12,272 nt of DNA from UBA12078 sp964556955. GTDB taxonomy: Bacteria > Patescibacteriota > Dojkabacteria > SC72. Shown here in pieces: positions 1-4,980 of this stretch. Below the pieces are notes generated by a model. The model had not been told where the DNA came from. It ran no database searches and was given only the letters and a program-made list of their open reading frames with translations. The DNA is taken from NCBI GenBank assembly GCA_964556955.1, contig CAZKXP010000020.1, positions 1 to 12,272 on the forward strand, read 5' to 3'. Positions within the stretch are counted from its first letter, which is position 1. The number at the start of each line of letters is the position of its first letter. A program made the translations under genes and the position numbers.

Positions 1-1208
1 GTAATCTTTCCTTCTTTAAACTTTAGGATTAGGAGTGAGAGATCATTGATATCGATATCAGTAACGGAGATGCCTTTCTCATTTACCAATGCATATACCG
101 TTCCCATCAACCAATTAGCAGCTTCTTGTGCAGCTACCTTCTCTTCAAGTTTCTCTGAAAGAAGAGTTTGTAGTTTTTCAAAATATGTTGCACCATCCCT
201 GGTAGCAGAGATTACCTCTGCTGCGTATTGGGAAATGTCCCAATCATTGATGTATCTAACAATCTTCTCATGTGGTAATTCAACCAATTCTTCCTTTATC
301 CTTTCTATATCTGTATCTGTTACTTCGATGACAGGAATATCAGGTTCTGGCATATATCTGTAGTCATCTGCTGTTTCCTTTGATCTCTGGTATTCTGTAA
401 CATTTTTAGCAGCATTCCAGCCTCTTGTTTGCTGAGTGAGTGTTTTACCTTCTTCCAAATCCTTCTTCATTCTTTCAACTTCAAATTCTACAGCTTTTTC
501 TACTGCAGTAATTGATCCAATATTCTTTACCTCTACCTTAGGATTTAACTTGTAATCTCCAACAGCTTTAATTATTCCATCATTGTACTCCCACTTACCT
601 TTTTCTTGTATGGAAATGTTAGGTTCACATCTCATTTGGCCTTTTTCCATATCTGCATCTGAGATGTTTAAATATCTTGCAATCTGTCTAATCTGGGTAG
701 CAAAGTCTTTTGCATCTTTTGCCGTTCTAATACATGGCTTAGTAACAATTTCGATTAGTGGTACTCCTGATTTATTGTAATCAATTAAGGTATATTCCTC
801 TTCTGTAGTGGATCCATGGTGTGTAGATTTGGCAACATCTTCTTCTTGATGAATTCTTTCAATTTTTACTTCAAAACCATTTGGTAATGTTATTGATCCA
901 TTAGAACAGATAGGGCGTTTGTACTGACTTATCTGATATCCTTTTGGTAAATCAGGATAGAAGTAGTGTTTTCTGTCAAAATATATCTCGTTATCTATGT
1001 TACAGTTGGTGGCTAACCCCATTAATATACAGAGCTCTATAGCTCTTTTGTTTGGTACTGGTAATGCTCCTGGCATACCCATACAAACAGGACATACATG
1101 AGTATTGGGTTCTTTGTGGAAATATCCAGTAGGGCATGAACAGAACATTTTTGATTGTGTTTTAGTCTGTACGTGGATTTCTAACCCTACGATTACATCA
1201 TATTCCAT
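1..1208 (-). CDS. gatB: GatB, Asp/Glu-tRNA amidotransferase subunit B (3' end outside window)
   Basis: GatB is the tRNA-binding and kinase subunit of GatCAB. It phosphorylates the Glu or Asp on mischarged tRNA(Gln)/tRNA(Asn), and ammonia delivered from GatA then converts it to Gln or Asn. The reading frame is open from the ATG at 1208 to the window edge: about 402 of the family's usual ~475-480 residues, so only the C-terminal tail domain is missing. The N-terminus reads MEYDVIVGLEIHVQ, the family signature. Four cysteines follow in zinc-site spacing (C23, C25, C39, C42, in FCSC and CPVC). Further on are YFYPDLPKGYQISQY, the KSGVPLIEIVT block and a DYRYMPEPD block, all typical of GatB. It lies 21 nt downstream of the Fic-like gene on the same strand and may be cotranscribed with it. 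No Shine-Dalgarno site precedes the ATG. gatA is at 8020-9456; gatC is not seen. Confidence 0.97.
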   Translation of the reverse strand, partial: MEYDVIVGLEIHVQTKTQSKMFCSCPTGYFHKEPNTHVCPVCMGMPGALPVPNKRAIELCILMGLATNCNIDNEIYFDRKHYFYPDLPKGYQISQYKRPICSNGSITLPNGFEVKIERIHQEEDVAKSTHHGSTTEEEYTLIDYNKSGVPLIEIVTKPCIRTAKDAKDFATQIRQIARYLNISDADMEKGQMRCEPNISIQEKGKWEYNDGIIKAVGDYKLNPKVEVKNIGSITAVEKAVEFEVERMKKDLEEGKTLTQQTRGWNAAKNVTEYQRSKETADDYRYMPEPDIPVIEVTDTDIERIKEELVELPHEKIVRYINDWDISQYAAEVISATRDGATYFEKLQTLLSEKLEEKVAAQEAANWLMGTVYALVNEKGISVTDIDINDLSLLILKFKEGKI

Positions 1209-1229
1209 ATGTGAGTAATATTACCAACT

Positions 1230-2309
1230 TTATGATATTTCATCAAGGAAAACGACATCTTCCCCTTGTTGTTTGGCTGATATGTAGTATGTGCCTCTGC
1301 CTTTGCCTTTGACTTTGATATATCCCTTGTCTACCATGTCTTGTAGGTCTCTGAATGATGTCATGAATGATACTCCCATCATCTTGGTATATTTATTCCT
1401 TGTTATCTTAAAATTCACACTTAGATAATCCAACAACTTTATCTGTCTTGGATTAAGTAACATCTCAATTGCCCCTTGGTTTCTTACTTTCTTAATATGT
1501 GTTTCTTTGTATTCTTTTGATACATTTACTGCATTGTAGGATATGGTATACAGGAATGCTTCTAAGAACATTGTGAGGTCATGTTTACTTTTGGATAGCT
1601 TAAAGGCTACTAACAGGTCTTCTCCGAGGAAATCGATAGCTTTAAAGAATGGGAATATGTTGTCAGGGTTGTAGCCATAGCATTTGGTGAGTATCTCGAG
1701 TGTCGATATTGCGGTTATCTGGTTACCAGCTAGAAATGGTGCTTTATCTATGAATTCATACAGTAGTATTCCAAGTTTAATCAAGAAATGGTTGTGATCT
1801 TTGCTGTTCTTTATCCAATCAAACACATTGTTGAAATAGTCAGCAGGATCGAGATTTGGGTAGAAGTCTCTGTATTTGTACCATGTGTCATATATTTCAT
1901 TTGGTTTTTCACTAAATCCCCGGGTTTTTGCTAAATCCCAATCATCTACAATATTTTTCATCAACAGTTTATTAATATGTGTACTGAGTTCTATGGATGG
2001 TTTTAATGCATTGGTAGTGCTGTATGAGTCTATGAAGTCTTTTACATTTCTGAAGTTTGTAAATATTTTAAGGTTTCTTTTGTGTGATGTTTGTTCTTGC
2101 CCTCTCTGGATTTGTAATGCTTGATTGTACCCTATTGATGACCCTATGATTTCTCCCAGTTTTTCGGTATCTTCAGAGTCATATTTTTCTTGTAATACTG
2201 TTTTGTATTTTTCCGGTAATGGGTAGTGTTGGATATCGGAGACGGCTAATTCATACTTGATTAAGTAATTGAGTATGAGGTTTGTGATTGTGTATTGTGG
2301 TGTTCTCAT
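1230..2309 (-). CDS. Fic-like protein with degenerate Fic motif and C-terminal winged helix
   Basis: A protein of 359 residues with the layout of bacterial Fic proteins: a helical N-terminal region (about 1-110), a Fic-like helical core (about 120-260) and a winged helix-turn-helix (about 285-345, LNPRQIKLLDYL to GKGRGTYYIS). Active Fic enzymes carry HPFx(D/E)GNGR and transfer AMP or another nucleotide to a target. The aligned stretch here is APFLAGNQI (residues 190-198): the catalytic His, the acidic metal ligand, the second Gly and the Arg are all replaced, while PF and GN remain. The usual inhibitory (S/T)xxxE(G/N) element is also unclear, the nearest candidate being SSIGYN (57-62). I infer a pseudoenzyme that may now work through DNA binding. 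It starts 19 nt after the 3' end of tRNA-Thr and ends 21 nt before gatB. A TATAAA element at 2317-2322 lies 7 nt before the ATG, and there is no Shine-Dalgarno site. Family assignment is by motif and layout only. Confidence 0.75.
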   Translation of the reverse strand: MRTPQYTITNLILNYLIKYELAVSDIQHYPLPEKYKTVLQEKYDSEDTEKLGEIIGSSIGYNQALQIQRGQEQTSHKRNLKIFTNFRNVKDFIDSYSTTNALKPSIELSTHINKLLMKNIVDDWDLAKTRGFSEKPNEIYDTWYKYRDFYPNLDPADYFNNVFDWIKNSKDHNHFLIKLGILLYEFIDKAPFLAGNQITAISTLEILTKCYGYNPDNIFPFFKAIDFLGEDLLVAFKLSKSKHDLTMFLEAFLYTISYNAVNVSKEYKETHIKKVRNQGAIEMLLNPRQIKLLDYLSVNFKITRNKYTKMMGVSFMTSFRDLQDMVDKGYIKVKGKGRGTYYISAKQQGEDVVFLDEIS

Positions 2310-2328
2310 CTGTATATTTATATTTAAA

Positions 2329-2401
2329 AGCTAATGGGTGGCTTCGAACCACCGACCTTTCCCTTACGAAGGGATTGCTCTACCAACTGAGCTACATCAG
2401 C
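2329..2401 (-). tRNA. tRNA-Thr(CGT)
   Basis: A 73-nt cloverleaf on the minus strand. The acceptor stem is GCTGATG/CATTAGC with one G-T wobble, the D stem GCTC/GAGC, and the T arm GGTGG-TTCGAAG-CCACC. The anticodon loop TTCGTAA gives anticodon CGT, reading ACG (Thr). The first anticodon-stem pair is an A-A mismatch. The discriminator is T and CCA is not encoded. A good promoter lies just upstream (2415-2443). The Fic-like gene begins 19 nt beyond the 3' end with no terminator between them. Confidence 0.95.
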
Positions 2402-2414
2402 TTAATGTAACGAT

Positions 2415-2443
2415 ATTGTAACAGAGAGGATACGAGTTATCAA
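2415..2443 (-). promoter_or_regulatory. Promoter of tRNA-Thr
   Basis: On the minus strand, TTGATA (2438-2443, 5/6 to the sigma70-type -35), a 17-bp spacer and TACAAT (2415-2420, 5/6 to the -10). The predicted start is near 2408, about 7 nt before the mature tRNA 5' end. It is back-to-back with the toxin-antitoxin promoter; the two -35 boxes are only 4 bp apart. Confidence 0.7.
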
Positions 2444-2447
2444 TCAT

Positions 2448-2476
2448 TTGACATGATTACAGAATTATATTATGAT
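2448..2476 (+). promoter_or_regulatory. Promoter of the toxin-antitoxin operon
   Basis: TTGACA (2448-2453, perfect -35), a 17-bp spacer and TATGAT (2471-2476, 5/6). The predicted start is at about 2483, so the mRNA would begin 0-2 nt before the antitoxin ATG at 2485: leaderless or nearly so. The -10 lies inside the inverted repeat at 2456-2484. Confidence 0.8.
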
Positions 2477-2484
2477 TCTGTAAT
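2456..2484. promoter_or_regulatory. 10-bp inverted repeat, probable toxin-antitoxin operator
   Basis: A perfect inverted repeat, ATTACAGAAT (2456-2465), 9-nt centre, ATTCTGTAAT (2475-2484), ending at the base before the antitoxin ATG. It covers the -10 box and the predicted transcription start. Phd/YefM-RelE type modules are commonly autorepressed by the antitoxin or its complex at such palindromes. Its role here is inferred from position. Confidence 0.75.
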
Positions 2485-2757
2485 ATGAGACAACTAATAT
2501 CTTCAGAAAAATTTACAAATATTCAAAAAGCACAAGCAGGATTAACCCGTCTATTTGAAGATGCTGCTAATACAGATACCTTCTATCGTGTCTTAAAAAA
2601 TGATAAAGCATTAGGTGTATTAATTCCAAATGATATGTGGGAGGATTTAATAGAGGATATTGAAGCTATGTCTCCCGTTTTTCAAGAGAAATTAGAAAAA
2701 AGTCGTAATTCAGGATTGGTTAGTTCAGAAGAGGTAAAAAGACAACTAAACCTTTAA
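2485..2757 (+). CDS. Phd/YefM-type antitoxin
   Basis: A small acidic protein of 90 residues, first in a two-gene operon with a RelE/ParE-type toxin. The N-terminal part (about 1-50: ISSEKFTNIQKAQ, then RVLKNDKALGVLIPNDMW) matches the Phd/YefM fold layout, in which a short DNA-binding domain ends in a 'xxVLIPxxxW/Y' strand. The C-terminal part (about 51-90) is charged and helical, as expected for the segment that wraps and neutralises the toxin. Predicted role: bind and inhibit the toxin, and repress the operon at the inverted repeat directly upstream. The ATG is fixed by the promoter, whose predicted start lies 0-2 nt away, and no Shine-Dalgarno site exists. Its stop TAA abuts the toxin ATG. 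The family call rests on motif, size and partner; the exact subfamily is uncertain. Confidence 0.85.
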   Translation: MRQLISSEKFTNIQKAQAGLTRLFEDAANTDTFYRVLKNDKALGVLIPNDMWEDLIEDIEAMSPVFQEKLEKSRNSGLVSSEEVKRQLNL

Positions 2758-3015
2758 ATGTATATGAAATATACATTTACGAACCACTGCCTACGTATGA
2801 TGAAGAAACTGCCAAAGCAGGTACAAGGGCGTATTATATCTAAACTTGAGTATTTTTCTGTTCAGGATAATCCTCTTGTTTTTGCTACTCCAATTGTAGG
2901 AAATGGTACAGGGTCATATAGATTTAGAGTTGGAGAGTACAGAGTAGTGTTTGATGTAAAGGAGGATTGGATCATAGTGACAATAGTTGGCCACAGAAGA
3001 GAGGTTTACAAATAG
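2758..3015 (+). CDS. RelE/ParE-superfamily toxin
   Basis: A basic protein of 85 residues with the RelE/ParE pattern: an N-terminal helical hairpin (MMKKLPKQVQGRIISKLEYF, residues 14-33), then strands with GSYRFRVGEYRVVFDV (52-67) and the C-terminal GHRREVYK (78-85). R57, R62 and R80/R81 with Y84 sit where RelE-type mRNA interferases keep catalytic or RNA-binding residues. The likely role is ribosome-dependent mRNA cleavage, but ParE-type gyrase poisoning cannot be excluded by eye. The start ATG follows the antitoxin stop with no gap (TAAATG), which suggests translational coupling; an in-frame ATG two codons later is an alternative. The stop lies 7 nt from the 3' end of the convergent tRNA-Gly, with no terminator between, so the transcript may run antisense into that tRNA. 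Confidence 0.9.
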   Translation: MYMKYTFTNHCLRMMKKLPKQVQGRIISKLEYFSVQDNPLVFATPIVGNGTGSYRFRVGEYRVVFDVKEDWIIVTIVGHRREVYK

Positions 3016-3021
3016 TTTTGG

Positions 3022-3094
3022 AGCGAGAGACGGGGCTCGAACCCGCGACATTCTCCTTGGGAAGGAGACATTCTACCAATTGAATTACTCTCGC
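3022..3094 (-). tRNA. tRNA-Gly(CCC)
   Basis: A 73-nt cloverleaf on the minus strand: acceptor GCGAGAG/CTCTCGC, D stem ATTC/GAAT, anticodon stem TCTCC/GGAGA with loop TTCCCAA (anticodon CCC, reading GGG), and T arm GCGGG-TTCGAGC-CCCGT. The discriminator is T, usual for bacterial Gly, and CCA is not encoded. A TAAAAT element at 3106-3111 could be its -10; no good -35 is visible. It lies downstream of the ytxH-like terminator. Confidence 0.95.
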
Positions 3095-3111
3095 GTATTA
3101 TTGTTATTTTA

Positions 3112-3142
3112 CAAATAAAAAGGGACTATTTCTAGCCCCTTT
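3112..3142 (-). terminator. Intrinsic terminator of the YtxH-like gene
   Basis: Arms 3119-3128 and 3133-3142 pair over 10 bp with a 4-nt loop. Read on the minus strand the loop is GAAA, the one irregular pair becomes a G-U wobble, and a T-rich run follows (TTTTTATTTG). On the plus strand the same pair is an A-C mismatch and the T run is interrupted. The asymmetry assigns it to the minus-strand gene at 3191-3559. Confidence 0.85.
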
Positions 3143-3190
3143 CTTAACCCCCTGTACTTGGGCCAAAAGCCATTAGATTAGGATAATAAG

Positions 3191-3559
3191 TTATTTCTCA
3201 AACTCCGTCTTAACCATACTCCAATCTTTCTTTAATTGATCTCCCATACTCTTCGCAGCCTCTGCAGTAACATTACCATCCTTCTTAATCTCTTCTACAA
3301 CCTCGTTAACCAACTCCATATACTTAGCTTGATCTAATTTCTTTCCTGCTGCTTTAAGATTATTCATCTTCTTGGTTACTACCTTCTTGGCAGTAGCATA
3401 CAAATCCATAGCTTTCTCTTGATATTCCTTAGCCATTTTCTTTAAATCTTCTCTTGTTTCTTTCCCAGACTTAGGAGCTAAAAGAATACCAGCAGTAGCA
3501 CCTGCAATAGCACCAAGGAAAAGACCTTTAAAAAATGAACCAGCTTTACTTTCTGACAT
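3191..3559 (-). CDS. YtxH-like membrane protein
   Basis: A protein of 122 residues with a YtxH-type N-terminus: one transmembrane helix rich in Gly and Ala (about residues 8-28, FFKGLFLGAIAGATAGILLA) followed by PKSGKETREDLKK, the family's usual membrane-exit sequence. The rest (about 35-122) is charged and helical, likely a cytoplasmic coiled coil or amphipathic stalk. The family is linked to the envelope and general stress in Firmicutes; no enzymatic role is known or visible. The gene is divergent from rnhB across a 65-bp AT-rich gap and ends at a strong terminator. A perfect TATAAT on the minus strand (3576-3581) predicts a leader of about 10 nt without a Shine-Dalgarno site. Confidence 0.85.
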   Translation of the reverse strand: MSESKAGSFFKGLFLGAIAGATAGILLAPKSGKETREDLKKMAKEYQEKAMDLYATAKKVVTKKMNNLKAAGKKLDQAKYMELVNEVVEEIKKDGNVTAEAAKSMGDQLKKDWSMVKTEFEK

Positions 3560-3624
3560 ATCATTAATATTACAAATTATATATACACATATATATTAGG
3601 TTATGTGTGGTAACATATCAATAT
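3560..3624. promoter_or_regulatory. Divergent promoter region, ytxH-like / rnhB
   Basis: Very AT-rich. For the minus strand, TATAAT at 3576-3581. For the plus strand, ATTACA (3569-3574, 4/6), a 17-bp spacer and TATATT (3592-3597), predicted start near 3604. The two promoters overlap, so they may compete. Base composition alone makes -10-like words frequent here. Confidence 0.5.
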
Positions 3625-4254
3625 ATGGTATATCCAACATTAGAACTAGAAGAAAAACTTTGGAAGAAAGGATGCAACATAGTAGCAGGATTAGACGAAG
3701 CAGGAAGAGGACCATTAGCAGGTCCTGTGGTTGCTGGTTGTGTAGTCATATCTTCTCCAGATCAGGTAGTAGATATTGTCAGGGATAGCAAGAAGATGAC
3801 TAAGAAGCAAAGAGATTCGGCATTTGATTTAATAAAAGTAAAATCTTATGCGTATGGAGTAGGGGTTGTAGATGCAAGAAGGATAGATGAGATTGGTATA
3901 CGATATGCTGTATTAGAGGCTATGACTAAGGCTGTGGAAGCTGTTGAGAAGATGTTATGTAAAAGAATCGAATATATTATTGCTGATGGTGGGATATATT
4001 TGTTGGAGGATTACAATATGGAGAGTATTAACAAGGGAGACCTATATCACTATTCAATATCAGCTGCTTCAGTATTGGCTAAGGTCACTAGAGATAGTAT
4101 GATGGGGGAGTATGCGAAACAATATCCAGAATATGGTTTTGAAAGACATATGGGATATGGTACCAAGTATCATGTGGAGATGATACAGAAGTATGGACCT
4201 TGTGAGATACACAGGAGAAGTTTTGCACCATTTAGCAGGAAACCCATTGACTAA
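3625..4254 (+). CDS. rnhB: Ribonuclease HII
   Basis: RNase HII cuts the RNA strand of RNA-DNA hybrids and removes single ribonucleotides misincorporated into DNA. The protein is 209 residues from the ATG at 3625, a normal length. The motifs run in order: GLDEAGRGPLAGPVVAG (first Asp-Glu pair of the active site), DSKKMTKKQRD, IIADGG (third acidic residue), SVLAKVTRD (fourth acidic residue) and GYGTKYH near the C-terminus. I chose ATG 3625 because MVYPTLELEEKLWKKG matches the usual N-terminus. A GTG at 3607 would add six residues and lies only 3 nt from the predicted transcription start, so it remains possible. Neither start has a Shine-Dalgarno site. A 166-residue unknown gene follows after 53 nt on the same strand. 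Confidence 0.96.
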   Translation: MVYPTLELEEKLWKKGCNIVAGLDEAGRGPLAGPVVAGCVVISSPDQVVDIVRDSKKMTKKQRDSAFDLIKVKSYAYGVGVVDARRIDEIGIRYAVLEAMTKAVEAVEKMLCKRIEYIIADGGIYLLEDYNMESINKGDLYHYSISAASVLAKVTRDSMMGEYAKQYPEYGFERHMGYGTKYHVEMIQKYGPCEIHRRSFAPFSRKPID

Positions 4255-4307
4255 TATTATGGGGCGGGGTACCATGTTATATTCTTATTTATCTTTCTCA
4301 TAATATT

Positions 4308-4808
4308 ATGGTGGCAAATCAAATAGCTGAATCTTTCAAAGAACATACTACTAAAAATGATATTTTTGCTCTGATTCCCCTTTGTGAAGACTATGATCAA
4401 GCAAAGATCTTAGATATTGAGACAGAAAGGAACCCATTTGATTGGAGCGTGAAAACCCACTATATACAATCGGCATTACGTTGTGCTGGGGTAGTTTCTG
4501 ATCTTTTGGAGTTGCATCCGAGTGATTGTCAGTTAATTGGGTATACATTCCCAAGAAGTCATCATTCTGAAGCAGCACTTCTTTTTGCAGGCAAAGAGAA
4601 GGGTTTTAGGGGGGTAATAGATGCGCTAGACAACCGAATAGTAAGGAATTTGCCATATTTCGGTGTTCTAGTAGAAAAAAATGGGGAGATAAATCTCTCT
4701 GCATGTTCTGGTGAGAAAGGATGTAGTATTAGTCAGTTACCATTGGAAGAGATGACGGAAGAAGAGATGCGTTTTGTTAGTATTCTACTAAGGTGTTGGC
4801 GAGAGTAG
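4308..4808 (+). CDS. Hypothetical protein, 166 residues, cysteine-containing
   Basis: I do not recognise this family. The protein is soluble-looking, with no signal peptide or membrane helix and a mixed helix/strand pattern. It has six cysteines (C26, C59, C74, C133, C139, C163), of which C133 and C139 sit in SACSGEKGCS. A His pair lies at 85-86 (FPRSHHSEAALLFAG), and the C-terminal helix is acidic then aromatic (EEMTEEEMRFVSILLRCWRE). The cysteine spacing is not a standard zinc finger or Fe-S motif. It follows rnhB by 53 nt and precedes tRNA-Lys, so it may share the rnhB transcript; TATATT at 4278-4283 could be its own -10. No Shine-Dalgarno site precedes the ATG. Sustained coding-like sequence and the lack of competing frames support a real gene. 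Confidence 0.75.
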   Translation: MVANQIAESFKEHTTKNDIFALIPLCEDYDQAKILDIETERNPFDWSVKTHYIQSALRCAGVVSDLLELHPSDCQLIGYTFPRSHHSEAALLFAGKEKGFRGVIDALDNRIVRNLPYFGVLVEKNGEINLSACSGEKGCSISQLPLEEMTEEEMRFVSILLRCWRE

Positions 4809-4812
4809 AGTC

Positions 4813-4841
4813 TTGTAAATATCAATTAAGCAATATATAAT
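4813..4841 (+). promoter_or_regulatory. Promoter of tRNA-Lys
   Basis: TTGTAA (4813-4818, 4/6), a 17-bp spacer and TATAAT (4836-4841, perfect). The predicted start is about 4848, some 21 nt before the mature tRNA. The leader contains the inverted repeat at 4852-4869. Confidence 0.7.
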
Positions 4842-4851
4842 TCTTCCTATT

Positions 4852-4869
4852 CATGTAACTAATTACATG
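4852..4869 (+). repeat. Inverted repeat abutting tRNA-Lys 5' end
   Basis: CATGTAA (4852-4858), 4-nt loop, TTACATG (4863-4869): a perfect 7-bp hairpin in the tRNA leader whose last base is the first base of the mature tRNA. It could affect 5' processing or be an operator. Its function is not known. Confidence 0.5.
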
Positions 4870-4942
4870 GGCCGCTAGCTCATCCGGTTAGAGCAACTGC
4901 CTTTTAAGCAGTAGGTGCTGGGTCCGAGTCCCAGGCGGCTCA
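4869..4942 (+). tRNA. tRNA-Lys(TTT)
   Basis: A 74-nt cloverleaf: acceptor GGGCCGC/GCGGCTC with a G-T wobble at the second pair, D stem GCTC/GAGC, anticodon stem ACTGC/GCAGT with loop CTTTTAA (anticodon TTT), and T stem CTGGG/CCCAG. The T loop reads TCCGAGT, so position 55 (base 4924) is C where almost all elongator tRNAs have U, the pseudouridine-55 site. The discriminator is A and CCA is not encoded. Confidence 0.94.
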
Positions 4943-4965
4943 CTTCTTCCAGTTATCCACATTTC

Positions 4966-4974
4966 TGATATAAT
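4966..4974 (+). promoter_or_regulatory. Extended -10 promoter, leaderless start of the HD-GYP/CAP gene
   Basis: TGATATAAT is an extended -10 (TGn plus a perfect TATAAT at 4969-4974). The ATG at 4981 lies exactly where transcription should begin, 7 nt after the last base of the -10, so the mRNA is predicted to be leaderless. The -35 is weak (CTTCCA at 4946-4951, 17-bp spacing). There is no room for a Shine-Dalgarno site. Confidence 0.75.
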
Positions 4975-4980
4975 ATACAT

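Noticed and set aside
46..780. Plus-strand frames opposite gatB.
   Set aside because: Antisense shadows of a highly conserved gene; compositions are Ser/Phe/Ile rich with no motifs.
3603..3788. 61-codon plus-strand frame overlapping the start of rnhB.
   Set aside because: It runs in a different frame inside rnhB, is rich in Arg, Ser and Cys, and has no protein-like pattern; rnhB explains the sequence.
4252..4311. 11-bp direct repeat TAATATTATGG at 4252-4262 and 4301-4311, and a 14-codon frame from ATG 4259.
   Set aside because: The repeat is low-complexity AT-rich sequence that includes a stop and a start codon; the tiny frame lacks a promoter or ribosome site. Chance is a sufficient explanation.
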